Notes under the pieces: generated by a model
The model's database searches: none
The model's input: the letters and a program-made list of their open reading frames with translations, nothing else
Told to the model about the DNA's origin: nothing
Program-made: the position numbers and the translations under genes
Source: CAMYLY01 sp036397755
Lineage (GTDB): Bacteria; Gemmatimonadota; Gemmatimonadetes; Gemmatimonadales; GWC2-71-9
Direction of reading: 5' to 3'
DNA: 64,000 nt
Assembly (NCBI GenBank): GCA_036397755.1
Contig: DASWII010000039.1
Location: forward strand, 1-64,000
Shown: positions 17,720-26,900 of the stretch, piece after piece
Position numbering within the stretch: position 1 is the first letter of the stretch
Layout: each line of letters opens with the position of its first letter

Positions 17720-19039
17720 GTGAATCGCCGAGACTTTACCGCCGCAGTGATGAGCGGCGTCGCCCTCGGCGGGCTCCGGCCACACCCGCGAGGCACGGCC
17801 GGCGCTCCGCTCCGCATCGACGACGCGCGGCTGATCGAGACGTTTGACGCGCTCCGAGCGTTCGGCGCGACGCCGGCAGGCGGGGTCGAGCGCCTCGCGT
17901 ACGGCGACGCCGATCTCGCCGGCCGCGGCTACCTGATGGAACGGATGCGGGCCGCCGGCCTCGCGGTGCGGATCGATGCCGCCGGTAACATCGTCGGACG
18001 GCGCGCGGGCGCCCGGGACGATCTCCCGCCGATCATGATGGGCTCGCACATCGACTCGGTTCCCGACGCCGGAGCGTACGACGGCAACGTGGGATCTGTG
18101 AGCGCGCTCGAGGCGGTCTGGTCGCTTGCCGACGCGGGCGTCGCGACCGCCCACCCGATCGAGGTGGTGATTTTCCAGAACGAAGAGGGCGGGCTGTACG
18201 GCAGCGAGGCGATGGCGGGATCGCTCGCGCCGAGCGAGTTGGATCGCACGGCCCTCAGCGGGTTCACGCTCCGCGACGGCATCGCGCGGATCGGAGGCGA
18301 TCCCGGGCGCCTGGCCGAGGCCGTGCGCCCGCCCGGATCCATCCATGCCTACCTGGAGCTCCATGTTGAGCAGGGCGGAATCCTCGACGCGACCGGAGAC
18401 CGGATCGGCGTGGTCGAGGGCATCGTGGGCATCGAACAGTGGGACGTGACGGTGACGGGGTCAGCCAACCATGCCGGCACGACGCCCATGGATCGGCGAC
18501 GTGACGCGTTGCTGGCGGCCGCCCGGTTCGTGGATGCCGTGCACCGCGTCGCCCTCTCGCTTCCCGGGCGCCAGGTCGCCACGGTTGGACAACTGGCGGT
18601 CGAGCCCGGGGCGCCGAACGTTGTGCCCGGCCGAGTGGCGCTGAGTCTGGAGATCCGCGACCTCGATGCCGAGAAGATCCTGCTGGTGTTCGAGCACGTC
18701 CAGCGTGAGAGTCAGGCGATCGCCAGCGCCACGACCACCACGTTTCGCTTCAGCAGTCGTGAGCTGGGAATCAAGCCGGCGCCGACGGACCCGCGGGTGC
18801 GCCGCGCCATCCGTACGGCAGCCCACGACCTGGACCTCACCACCCGCGACATGCCGAGCGGGGCCGGGCACGATGCGCAAAGCTTTGCGCGGGTGTGCCC
18901 TATCGGCATGCTGTTCGTGCCGAGCGTCGGGGGCGTCAGTCATTCACCCAGAGAGTTCACGACGCAAGCGGACATGGTGCACGGAGCGAACGTACTCCTG
19001 AACGCCGCCGTGTCGGTCGATCGCCTCGCCTTCGGCTAG
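17720..19039 (+). CDS. Zn-dependent amidohydrolase of the AllC/HyuC (M20) group
   Basis: 439 residues with a twin-arginine-like N-terminus (NRRDFTAAVMSGVALGG). Landmarks of N-carbamoyl-L-amino-acid and allantoate amidohydrolases are complete: GSHIDSVPDAGAYDGN, QNEEGGLYGS, ELHVEQGG, NHAGTTPMDRRRD, GAGHDAQ and GVSHSPREF. These supply two metals, the catalytic Glu and the substrate-gating His/Asn. The reaction is hydrolysis of an N-carbamoyl or ureido group. The Tat signal suggests a periplasmic enzyme, unusual for this group. Purine or hydantoin pathway genes are not adjacent, so the substrate is open. Confidence 0.88.
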   Translation: MNRRDFTAAVMSGVALGGLRPHPRGTAGAPLRIDDARLIETFDALRAFGATPAGGVERLAYGDADLAGRGYLMERMRAAGLAVRIDAAGNIVGRRAGARDDLPPIMMGSHIDSVPDAGAYDGNVGSVSALEAVWSLADAGVATAHPIEVVIFQNEEGGLYGSEAMAGSLAPSELDRTALSGFTLRDGIARIGGDPGRLAEAVRPPGSIHAYLELHVEQGGILDATGDRIGVVEGIVGIEQWDVTVTGSANHAGTTPMDRRRDALLAAARFVDAVHRVALSLPGRQVATVGQLAVEPGAPNVVPGRVALSLEIRDLDAEKILLVFEHVQRESQAIASATTTTFRFSSRELGIKPAPTDPRVRRAIRTAAHDLDLTTRDMPSGAGHDAQSFARVCPIGMLFVPSVGGVSHSPREFTTQADMVHGANVLLNAAVSVDRLAFG

Positions 19040-19093
19040 GCGGCGTGGCCGCGGGCGGACGCCTGTCGCCACCAGACCCTTTCGGCTAGAATC

Positions 19094-19279
19094 ATGGCCA
19101 TGAATCTCCTCGCGCCGCTGCGCACCCTGCGCGACGAACGCCGGCAGTTCGGATGGAAAGGGCTGCTGCGCAAGCGCGGCTGGAAGCTCCTCCTCGCCCT
19201 GTTCGTCTTCTATCTCATTCGCGACGTCGTGCTGTACATCCTCATGCCGCTGGGCCTCGCGGCATGGCTGATCAAATAG
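19094..19279 (+). CDS. Small single-span membrane protein
   Basis: 61 residues from an ATG (a second ATG is two codons later). A basic N-terminal half (LRDERRQFGWKGLLRKRGWK) is followed by one long hydrophobic segment (about 32-59, LLLALFVFYLIRDVVLYILM). No homologue recognised. The stop is immediately followed by a run of nine G (19279-19287). It lies between the amidohydrolase and a convergent NDH-2 gene and may be cotranscribed with the former. Confidence 0.6.
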   Translation: MAMNLLAPLRTLRDERRQFGWKGLLRKRGWKLLLALFVFYLIRDVVLYILMPLGLAAWLIK

Positions 19280-19314
19280 GGGGGGGGCGAGACCACCGCT
19301 GCGCTTGGGCCGTC

Positions 19315-20595
19315 CTACCCTCCGAGCGTCTTTTCCGCGTGCGCGATCAGGCGCGTGCCACGATTCCACGTGAAATAGTTCCACGCCCACTGCGTGAATA
19401 CGAGCAGGCGGTTCTCGAATCCCACGAGGTACATCAGGTGGAGAAACAGCCAGAGCGCCCAGGCCGGAAATCCACTGAACCTGAGCCACCCGAGGTCGGC
19501 CACCGCCGCGGCGCGACCGATCGTGGCCAGCTGCCCCTTGTTGTGGTAGCGGAACGCCGGCAGATCGCGTCCCGCCAGCCTGCGGCGAATGCGCTTGGCC
19601 ACGTACCGGCCCTGCTGCATCGCCACGGGTGCGAGTCCAGGTAGCGGGTTTCCCGCTTCATCCAGGACGTGGGCCAGGTCGCCGATCACGAACACGTCGG
19701 CATGGCCGGGCACCGCCAGGTCCGGCCCCACCATCACCCGCCCTGACCGATCGAGATCCGCGCCCGTGGTCGCCGCCAGCACGGCCCCCAGCGGCGACGC
19801 GCGCACCCCCGCCGCCCACAGTACCGTGTCCGCCGGGATCGTGGTCTCGCCCTGCGACGCGCGTACCCGGACCGCTCCCGGGCGTATCTCAGTCACGAAC
19901 GCATCGGTCAGTACTTCCACCCCCAACCGGGCGAGGGACCGCGCGGCGGCCCGCGACAACCGTTCCGGAAACGTCGGCAGCACCCGCGGCCCACCCTCGA
20001 CCATCAGCACGCGGGCTGCACGGGGATCGAACGCTCGAAACTCCCTGCGCAACGTGTGACCGGCAAGCTCCCCGATCGCGCCGGCCAGCTCGACTCCGGT
20101 CGGCCCGGCGCCCACGACCAGAAACGTCAGGGCCCCGTGCCGCTGCGCCGGCTCCACCGCGCGCTCGGCTCGCTCGAACGCCGCGAGGATTCTGCTGCGA
20201 ATCTCCGTAGCGTCCTCGACTGTCTTGAGCGCCGGGGCCAGTGGGGCCCATTCGCTCCTGCCGAAGTAGTGATTCGCGGCGCCCGTCGCCACCACGAGCG
20301 TATCGAACGGCACCGCATCTCCGTCGCCCAGGCGCACGAGGCGCTGCGCCGCGTCCACCGCCGTCACCTCGCCCAAGAGCACCCGCGCATTCGCCTGTCG
20401 TCGCAGCACCCAGCGGAGGGCCGCGGCGATGTCTCCCGGCGAGAGTCCCCCGGTGGCAACCTGATAGAGCAATGGCTGGAAGACATGGAAGTTGCGGCGG
20501 TCGATGAGCGTCACGTCGACCGGCGCGCGACGGAGGGCCCGCACCAGATTGAGACCGGCGAACCCGCCTCCGACCACGACCACGCGATGAGGCAT
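19315..20595 (-). CDS. ndh: Type II NADH dehydrogenase (NDH-2)
   Basis: 426 residues; the ATG at 20595 starts right at the FAD fold. First Rossmann motif VVVGGGFAGLNLVRAL with the NDH-2 hallmark RRNFHVFQPLLYQVATGGLSP, second Rossmann motif VVGAGPTGVELAGAIGEL, FAD-closing VFVIGDLAHV and a C-terminal membrane-binding tail (ALWLFLHLMYLVGFENRLLV). The enzyme oxidises NADH and passes electrons to quinone without pumping protons. The frame is open for 29 more codons upstream, but those residues do not resemble the family. Confidence 0.95.
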   Translation of the reverse strand: MPHRVVVVGGGFAGLNLVRALRRAPVDVTLIDRRNFHVFQPLLYQVATGGLSPGDIAAALRWVLRRQANARVLLGEVTAVDAAQRLVRLGDGDAVPFDTLVVATGAANHYFGRSEWAPLAPALKTVEDATEIRSRILAAFERAERAVEPAQRHGALTFLVVGAGPTGVELAGAIGELAGHTLRREFRAFDPRAARVLMVEGGPRVLPTFPERLSRAAARSLARLGVEVLTDAFVTEIRPGAVRVRASQGETTIPADTVLWAAGVRASPLGAVLAATTGADLDRSGRVMVGPDLAVPGHADVFVIGDLAHVLDEAGNPLPGLAPVAMQQGRYVAKRIRRRLAGRDLPAFRYHNKGQLATIGRAAAVADLGWLRFSGFPAWALWLFLHLMYLVGFENRLLVFTQWAWNYFTWNRGTRLIAHAEKTLGG

Positions 20596-20695
20596 CGACG
20601 CTAGAAGGTGGCAAGTGTCAGGAAGGAAACGCGAGGCATCCTCGGAAGACTCCGAAGGGGGTTGCACGCAACTTACCCCCATCCCCGCCGCCGGT

Positions 20696-21091
20696 TCAGG
20701 GCAGGCTGACGACCAACGTCGCGCGGTAGTCCCCGAGAGGTATCGGGGCGCCGATCGGGTATGGCGCCAGGGCGACGAGCGTCACGCGATACGCATCGAG
20801 GTCGGTGGCCCGCGGGGGCAGATTCGTGTGCAGCGTGTCCGTACGACTAAAGGCCGCGCCGCTCACGACGACTACGACAGCCCCGTCACCCGCCCAGAAG
20901 CACGCGGCTTGAAGCGGACAGCGCGAATCCTGCGCCACCCCCGTGAAACGAACCGTGAGGGGCGTGCCCACGATCCCGGTCGTCTGGCCGGGCGCCAACG
21001 TGAACTCCTGCCCGACGGTCGGTGCGACCGGACCCGTCGCTTCCACGCATCCGACAAGGGCGGTAACCGACAGTATCTGCGCGATCCTCAC
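20696..21091 (-). CDS. Putative lipoprotein, unknown function
   Basis: 131 residues. A short signal with lipobox LVGC at residues 12-15 indicates a lipid-anchored protein. The mature part is predicted all-beta with two Cys (SRCPLQAACFW) that could form a disulfide. No family recognised. It lies upstream of ndh on the same strand, separated by about 100 bases. Confidence 0.6.
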   Translation of the reverse strand: MRIAQILSVTALVGCVEATGPVAPTVGQEFTLAPGQTTGIVGTPLTVRFTGVAQDSRCPLQAACFWAGDGAVVVVVSGAAFSRTDTLHTNLPPRATDLDAYRVTLVALAPYPIGAPIPLGDYRATLVVSLP

Positions 21092-21219
21092 GCTTGGAAT
21101 ACCCAGCGTGCTCGCCCTGGGTCACGGGGCGGGAACCGCGGTTGGGGGGGAGGCGGACGCCCAACCAGTTGCAGACCGCCGGCTTGTGAAGCACGCCGTG
21201 GGGCACTACGCTCCATGGC

Positions 21220-21603
21220 ATGCCACCGAAGAGCGAGATTCAGATGTTCCTGAAGCATGCGGACGACGTCCCCGCGGAGCCCGTGTCCGCCGGAACAGGC
21301 ACGACCCGTCAAGTGTTGATCGGCCCCGGCGAAGGCCCCAATTTCGCCATGCGCCGCTTCATCATGGAGCCCGGTGGAGGCATGCCCGCGCACACCAACC
21401 GCGTCGAGCACGAGCAGTACGTGTTGCGGGGACGCGCCACGGTCGGCATCGGGTCTCGGGTCGTCGAGGTCCGGCCCGGCAGCGTGGTGTTCATCCCAGC
21501 CGGGACGCCGCACTGGTACCGGGCCCTGGGAGAAGAGCCGTTCGAGTTTCTCTGCATGGTGCCGAACGCTCCGGATCACATCGAGCTGGTCCCCGAGCCC
21601 TAG
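21220..21603 (+). CDS. Cupin-domain protein
   Basis: 127 residues; a single conserved-barrel cupin. The two metal motifs are visible: GGGMPAHTNRVEHEQYVLRG (His, His, Glu) and PGSVVFIPAGTPHWYRAL (second His). Cupins of this length range from sugar isomerases to dioxygenases and simple ligand-binding proteins. It precedes the C39/RimK/GCS2 trio by 38 bases on the same strand and may be a fourth member of that operon. Confidence 0.85.
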   Translation: MPPKSEIQMFLKHADDVPAEPVSAGTGTTRQVLIGPGEGPNFAMRRFIMEPGGGMPAHTNRVEHEQYVLRGRATVGIGSRVVEVRPGSVVFIPAGTPHWYRALGEEPFEFLCMVPNAPDHIELVPEP

Positions 21604-21641
21604 CGCCCGGAAACCGCCGCGCTTCGCCGTGAAGCGCCCCT

Positions 21642-22349
21642 ATGAGACCGACGTCCCTCGCGATCGAGATCCCGCAGCAGCCCGACGACAGCGCCTGCGG
21701 CCCAACGTGCTTGCACGCCGTCTATCATTACTACGGCGACGAGATCCCGTTGGCGCGTGTCATCCGCGAGGTCGAGCCGCTCGAAACGGGCGGCACATTG
21801 GCGGTGCACCTGGCGATTCACGCACTGCACAGGGGCTACAGCGCGACCCTCTACACCTACAACCTCCAGCTTTTCGACCCGAGTTGGTTCGCCGCAGGTG
21901 TGAACCTGGCCGACCGGCTCGCACGGCAGGCACAGGTCAAGGACGACGCCAAGCTGCGGCTTGCCACCGCGGCGTACCTGGAGTTCCTGAAGCTCGGCGG
22001 TCACGTACGATTCGAGGAGCTGACCCCGGATATCCTGCGGCGCTACGTCAAACGCGGCCGACCGCTCCTGACGGGCCTCAGCGCCACGTATCTCTACGGC
22101 TGCGCGCGCGAGACCGGCTCGGTGGCACTGCGCGCTGACGATGTCGGCGGGTCACCCACGGGACACTTCGTCGTGCTCTACGGATACGACCCGGATGCCC
22201 GTCGGGTACTGGTGGCCGACCCGTTGGGTGACACTCACCGGTTCGGCGCGCACTATTACGAAGTCGGACTGTACCGACTGATGGGCGCGATTCTCCTTGG
22301 CGTGCTCAGCTACGACGCCAACTTTCTCGTGATCGCGCCCATGCCGTGA
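21642..22349 (+). CDS. C39-like papain-fold peptidase or acyltransferase
   Basis: 235 residues, no signal peptide. The N-terminal QQPDDSACGPTCLHAVYHYYG gives the oxyanion Gln and catalytic Cys; GHFVVLYGYD and VADPLGD supply the His and Asp of a C39-like active site. Unlike true C39 domains of ABC exporters it is free-standing and cytoplasmic. It overlaps the RimK-like gene by 4 bases (GTGA). Cleavage or transfer of the peptide product made by the two ligases downstream is the simplest role; this is inference. Confidence 0.85.
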   Translation: MRPTSLAIEIPQQPDDSACGPTCLHAVYHYYGDEIPLARVIREVEPLETGGTLAVHLAIHALHRGYSATLYTYNLQLFDPSWFAAGVNLADRLARQAQVKDDAKLRLATAAYLEFLKLGGHVRFEELTPDILRRYVKRGRPLLTGLSATYLYGCARETGSVALRADDVGGSPTGHFVVLYGYDPDARRVLVADPLGDTHRFGAHYYEVGLYRLMGAILLGVLSYDANFLVIAPMP

Positions 22350-23806
22350 GGTCCCTCGTCGTCGTCGAGAACACCACCCGGTGGCCGTTCGCAATCCCGG
22401 AAGTGGAGGTAGTTCCGGCACGCACCTATCTGCGCGACGGACGGTATGCCGACATGCGCAATACCGCCGTGTACAACGTATGCCGGCACTACGGATATCA
22501 GCAGGTCGGCTACTACGTGTCGCTGCTCGCCGCGGCACGCGGTCACCGTCCACTCCCATCAGTGGAGACGTTACAGCGTCTCAAACTGGCCCCCGTCATT
22601 CGGACGCTCGCGGACGACCTTGAGGGCCTCATCCGCCGCGCCCTCGCGCCCCTCAAATCCGACGAGTTCGAGCTGAGCGTGTACTTCGGTCGCAACCCGG
22701 CGAAGCGGTACGACCGCCTCGGCCAGGCCCTGTTCAATCAGTTCCCCGCGCCGTTCCTCCGCGCCACGTTCGCGCGCGATGGTCGGTGGCGTCTCGTAAC
22801 CGTGCGTGCCGTCGCGACGAGTGAGATTCCGGATGCGCACCGCGAGTTCGTGCTCGACCGGGCCACGGCCTTCTTCCGTCGCCCAGCCCGCGCGCGCCGC
22901 GCGGTGCGGTCGCATCACTACGACCTCGCCATCCTGTGGTCGGACCAGGACGACGACCCGCCCTCCGACGAGCGCGCCATTCGTCGGTTCCAGCGGGCCG
23001 CGCGCCCCATCGGTCTGGAGGCGACGATCGTCGGGCCCGACGACTACGGGCGGATCGCGGAGTACGATGCCCTGTTCATCCGGCAGACGACGCGGATCAA
23101 TCACCACACGTTCCGCTTTGCCCAACGGGCCGCGCACGAGGGCATGGTCGTGATCGACGATCCCACGTCGATCGTGCGGTGCACCAACAAGGTGTATCAG
23201 GCGGAGCTGTTCGAGCGGCATGACATCCCCGCCCCGCCGACGGTGCTGCTTCAGGAAGGCGACCCACTCGAGCTCGTCCGCCCGCTCGGCCTCCCGTTGG
23301 TGTTGAAGCGCCCGGACAGCTCCTTCTCGGAGGGCGTGGTCAAGGTGAACACGCCGGACGAACTGGCGGCACGGCTTCCGGAGTTCTTCGCCGATTCCGA
23401 GCTCGTGGTCGCGCAGGCGTTCACACCGACCGACTTCGACTGGCGGATCGGGGTGCTCGACGGAGCGCCGCTGTTCGCGTGTCGTTATCACATGGCACGG
23501 GGACATTGGCAGATCATCGCCGGGCAGGTGCGGAAGCGGTACGGCCGGGTCGAGGCGGTCCCACTCGGCGACGTGCCGCGACGTGTGCTGACGCTCGCGG
23601 TCCGCGCCGCCTCCCTCATCGGCAACGGGCTGTACGGGATCGATCTCAAGGTGATGGGGCGACGAGTCCTGGTCACCGAAGTCAATGACAACCCGAGCAT
23701 CGAGGCCGGGTACGAGGATCGCGCGGCGGGGTTGGATCTTTACCGCGCCATCATGGCGTGGTTTCGCCGCGAACTGGACCGGCGGGGAGAAACCGCCGGC
23801 CGATGA
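22346..23806 (+). CDS. RimK-family ATP-grasp ligase with N-terminal RLAN-type domain
   Basis: 486 residues from a GTG coupled to the previous stop. Residues 1-170 match the RimK-associated N-terminal region (YADMRNTAVYNVCRHYGYQQ; YFGRNPAKRYDRLGQALF). Residues 195-475 are ATP-grasp: LVLKRPDSSFSEGVVKV (nucleotide loop), DFDWRIGVLDG and VTEVNDNPSIEAGYED (Mg-binding acidic/Asn set). Enzymes of this family add Glu or other amino acids to a carboxylate through an acyl phosphate. The natural acceptor for this RLAN-bearing subgroup is not known to me. The stop overlaps the GCS2-like ATG (ATGA). Confidence 0.92.
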   Translation: MRSLVVVENTTRWPFAIPEVEVVPARTYLRDGRYADMRNTAVYNVCRHYGYQQVGYYVSLLAAARGHRPLPSVETLQRLKLAPVIRTLADDLEGLIRRALAPLKSDEFELSVYFGRNPAKRYDRLGQALFNQFPAPFLRATFARDGRWRLVTVRAVATSEIPDAHREFVLDRATAFFRRPARARRAVRSHHYDLAILWSDQDDDPPSDERAIRRFQRAARPIGLEATIVGPDDYGRIAEYDALFIRQTTRINHHTFRFAQRAAHEGMVVIDDPTSIVRCTNKVYQAELFERHDIPAPPTVLLQEGDPLELVRPLGLPLVLKRPDSSFSEGVVKVNTPDELAARLPEFFADSELVVAQAFTPTDFDWRIGVLDGAPLFACRYHMARGHWQIIAGQVRKRYGRVEAVPLGDVPRRVLTLAVRAASLIGNGLYGIDLKVMGRRVLVTEVNDNPSIEAGYEDRAAGLDLYRAIMAWFRRELDRRGETAGR

Positions 23807-25029
23807 CCGCACCGCTGCACCTGTTCGCGGGCCTCGGCGTCGAACTCGAGTACATGATCGTCGACGCGGAGACGCTCGACGTACGCCCATTCGCGGATCG
23901 CGTGCTCCACGCGGCGGATGGGAGCGTGACCGCCGAGGTCGAACACGGCGACTTCGCCTGGTCCAACGAGCTCACCAAGCATGTGCTCGAGTTCAAGACC
24001 AACGGCCCGGCTCCCTCGCTGGCCGGGCTCACCGAAGGGTTCCAAACGCAGGTGGGTGCCGCACGAGAGAGGCTCGGGGAGTGGGGAGCGACTTTGCTGC
24101 CGACCGCCATGCACCCATGGATGGACCCCTCCGGCGAGACGGTGCTGTGGGAGCAGGAATACGCGGAGGTGTACAACGCCCTCCACCGCATCTTCGACTG
24201 TCGGGGGCACGGCTGGGCCAACCTTCAGAGCATGCATCTCAACCTGCCCTTTGCCGATGGCGAGGAGTTTGCGCGGCTCCACGCGGCGATTCGCGCGACC
24301 GTGCCGCTGTTGCCGGCCATCGCCGCGAGCTCACCGTTCGCTGACGGCCATCGGACGTCGTGGCTGGATACCCGGCTCGAGCACTACCGGACAAACGCTC
24401 GGGCGCTGCCGTCGATCACCGGTCTCGTCGTGCCCGAGGTCTCGACCTCGCCCGCGCACTACCATGAGACCGTTCTCCACCCCATCTACGCCGAGTTGGC
24501 GCCGCTCGATCCCGCGGGCGTGCTCCGCCATGAATGGGTCAACGCGCGCGGCGCGATCGCTCGCTTCGACCGGCAAACGATCGAGGTACGAGTGTTGGAC
24601 GCCCAGGAAAGCGTCCCGTGCGATCTCGCCGTGGCGGCGGCGACCAGGGCCGTGGTCGCCCATTTGTGTGCTGCCGACGTCGAGGCGCTGAATCGGCAGG
24701 ACACCAGTAGGCTCCACGCCGTGCTGCTGGCGACCATCCGCGACGGCGACAACGCCGTGATCGCGGACGGCCGCTACCTCCACGCGCTCGGGCTTGGCTC
24801 CGGCCCGCTCGTGGCGGGCGAAGTGTGGGCGGGTCTACTCGAACGCACGCCGCTCGACACCGATTGGCCCGAACTGTGGTCCCGGGTGACCGCCATTCTC
24901 GCCGGAGGGTGCCTGGCGCGGCGAATCTCGGAGTGTGTGGGCGCGGACGTGCGGCGCGAGCGCTTGCACGAGGTATATGCCGAGCTGGCGGGCTGTCTTG
25001 CAACCGGAAGCGGATTCGCACCGTCCTGA
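23803..25029 (+). CDS. GCS2-family carboxylate-amine ligase
   Basis: 408 residues from the ATG that overlaps the RimK stop. Fold landmarks of glutamate-cysteine ligase family 2: GVELEYMIVDAETLDV at the N-terminus, EFKTNGPAPSL, MHPWMDPSGE, LQSMHLNLPF and NARGAIARFDRQTIEVRVLD. These form the ATP/Mg site that activates a glutamate-like carboxylate. Family members make gamma-glutamyl or other amide bonds and are not necessarily glutathione enzymes. No glutathione synthetase is near. With RimK-like and C39-like neighbours it suggests a short peptide or modified amino acid product. Confidence 0.9.
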   Translation: MTAPLHLFAGLGVELEYMIVDAETLDVRPFADRVLHAADGSVTAEVEHGDFAWSNELTKHVLEFKTNGPAPSLAGLTEGFQTQVGAARERLGEWGATLLPTAMHPWMDPSGETVLWEQEYAEVYNALHRIFDCRGHGWANLQSMHLNLPFADGEEFARLHAAIRATVPLLPAIAASSPFADGHRTSWLDTRLEHYRTNARALPSITGLVVPEVSTSPAHYHETVLHPIYAELAPLDPAGVLRHEWVNARGAIARFDRQTIEVRVLDAQESVPCDLAVAAATRAVVAHLCAADVEALNRQDTSRLHAVLLATIRDGDNAVIADGRYLHALGLGSGPLVAGEVWAGLLERTPLDTDWPELWSRVTAILAGGCLARRISECVGADVRRERLHEVYAELAGCLATGSGFAPS

Positions 25030-25105
25030 CCGCGAGCGCGCCGTGTCGGCGCCTTCATGGCTCTCGGGCGCAACCGTCCGCGGGACCTCGAGTTTTCGAC
25101 CGAGG

Positions 25106-26203
25106 CTACGCCACGCTGATCCGCACCGGGAGCCGGCGCGCGCCCCAGTGACCAGCCGGACCCTCGAACACGCCGGCACACGCGGTTCCGCAATCGGCGC
25201 AGCAGCCGTCGTCCGTCAGCCTCCAGTCGCGCAGCACGTACCAGTCACGCACCACGAGCGCATTGCCGCAGGCGTGACACAGGGTGGTTCCCCCCTCGGG
25301 ATCGTGGACGTTGCCCGTATACGCGTACCGCACGCCATTGCGTCGCGCGATGGCCCGCGCGCGGGTGAGCGTTGCGGGCGGCGTGGGCGGCGTATCGCGC
25401 ATGCGCCAGTCCGGATGGAACGCCGTGAAGTGCATGGGTACGTCGGGTCCGAGATGATCGACAACCCACCGAGTCATCTCCTCGATCTCCGCTGGTGTGT
25501 CGTTGTGCCCCGGAATGAGCAGCGTAGTCAGCTCGAACCACACGTCCGTTTCGTGTTTCAAGTACTCGAGGGTCTCGAGGACGGGCGCGAGGTGCGACTT
25601 GGTGACCTTGTGGTAGAACGCCTCGGTAAAGCCCTTCAGATCGACGTTCGCGGCGTCCATGTAGCGGTAGAATTCCCGGCGCGGTTCTTCACAGACGTAT
25701 CCAGCCGTCACCGCCACGGTCTTGATGCCGCGCTCGTGGCATGCCTGCGCGACGTCGATGGCGTACTCGTGGAAGATCACCGGATCGTTGTACGTGAAGG
25801 CCACACTGCGGCACCCCAGGCGTTCAGCCGCAAGCGCCAACTGCTCGGGCGACGCCGCGTCCGCCAACGTGTCGATCTCGCGCGACTTGCTGATGTCCCA
25901 GTTCTGGCAGAACGAACAGGCGAGGTTGCATCCGGCGGTTCCGAACGACAACACGGGCGTGCCCGGCAGAAAGTGATTGAGCGGCTTTTTCTCGATCGGA
26001 TCGACGCAGAAGCCGCTGGACCGTCCGTACGTCGTGAGCACGATCTCGTCCGCCTCCGCCATGCGCACGAAACACATGCCGCGCTGCCCATTCCGCAGGC
26101 GGCAGTAGCGCGGGCAGAGATCGCATTGCACGCGGCCATCATCCAGCCGATGCCAGTACTTCGTGCGCGCGATGGCGCTGGACCGCTCCGCGACGTCACC
26201 CAT
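25106..26203 (-). CDS. amrS: AmmeMemoRadiSam-system radical SAM enzyme
   Basis: 365 residues from the ATG at 26203, overlapping the AMMECR1 stop by 8 bases. The radical SAM cluster motif is CNLACSFCQNW (CxxxCxxC). An N-terminal CDLCPRYCRLRNGQRGMCF and a C-terminal zinc-ribbon-like set (CHACGNALV, CCADCGTAC) bear extra Cys, typical of this PflA-like subgroup. The barrel runs through FTYNDPVIFHEYAID, VDLKGFTEAFY and ELTTLLIPGHND. The system's reaction is unknown; it is widespread with AMMECR1 and Memo proteins. No Memo-like gene is in the window. Confidence 0.93.
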   Translation of the reverse strand: MGDVAERSSAIARTKYWHRLDDGRVQCDLCPRYCRLRNGQRGMCFVRMAEADEIVLTTYGRSSGFCVDPIEKKPLNHFLPGTPVLSFGTAGCNLACSFCQNWDISKSREIDTLADAASPEQLALAAERLGCRSVAFTYNDPVIFHEYAIDVAQACHERGIKTVAVTAGYVCEEPRREFYRYMDAANVDLKGFTEAFYHKVTKSHLAPVLETLEYLKHETDVWFELTTLLIPGHNDTPAEIEEMTRWVVDHLGPDVPMHFTAFHPDWRMRDTPPTPPATLTRARAIARRNGVRYAYTGNVHDPEGGTTLCHACGNALVVRDWYVLRDWRLTDDGCCADCGTACAGVFEGPAGHWGARRLPVRISVA

Positions 26204-26801
26204 CGCGCCATTCCTCTTCGCCCCACACGTCCGCCTCAAACCCCAGCATCTCGGCGTCGGGCCTGGCGTAGGCACCGTCGGGCACGCCAGCCTTCACGCA
26301 GAGCTGATGCAAGAAGGTGGGAACATCCCATCCCCAGTCCACCGGGACTTGCGGGAGCAGCAGCCCGGCGGCGCGCGGGGTCCGTAACAGCAGACCGTGC
26401 CGGCCGACCTCGACCTGCTCTGGTCGAATCGGCTGCAGCGCCGTCAACGCGCTGATCTCCATGCGGAGGCCGCCAGCCTCGGCGCCCGTCACGGGTGGGA
26501 ACCGGGGGTCCTCGGTAGCGGAGACCACCGTCATTCTCGCCACCGCCTCGGCAAGCGCCCGCCGGGGTACGTACTCACCGCAACACCCGCGCAACCGCTT
26601 GTCGGGGCCGCGCTCCGTGAGTGTGACGAAACACCCCCGCGGCGCATTGAGGCCCGGACTGTCGAGGGGAACCGCCGGTGGCGCCTGCCCACGCGTGTGG
26701 GCCTCCAGCACCCGGCGGGCCAACGTCAGCAACCGAGCACGCTCGACGCCGGAGAGGACGGGAAGCGACTGAACGGCATCGTGTTGCAACGCTTCGCGCA
26801 C
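26196..26801 (-). CDS. amrA: AMMECR1-domain protein (AmmeMemoRadiSam protein A)
   Basis: 201 residues. The AMMECR1 hallmark RGCxG appears as RLRGCCGEYVP (about 69-79), with GLNAPRGCFVTL before it and SATEDPRFPPV and VDWGWDVPTFLHQLCVKAG after it. Length matches stand-alone bacterial members. It is first in a two-gene operon with the radical SAM enzyme, overlapping by 8 bases. The biochemical role is not established in any organism that I know of. Confidence 0.93.
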   Translation of the reverse strand: MREALQHDAVQSLPVLSGVERARLLTLARRVLEAHTRGQAPPAVPLDSPGLNAPRGCFVTLTERGPDKRLRGCCGEYVPRRALAEAVARMTVVSATEDPRFPPVTGAEAGGLRMEISALTALQPIRPEQVEVGRHGLLLRTPRAAGLLLPQVPVDWGWDVPTFLHQLCVKAGVPDGAYARPDAEMLGFEADVWGEEEWRDG

Positions 26802-26900
26802 GGAATCTTCCTCAGCAGGGTTCGTGGCTGCGGGACTCCACCTTCAATCTGGCAGGTGGGCGGCGCTCCACGCCAGCGCCGCTGTGTCGGTCGAACGCGA

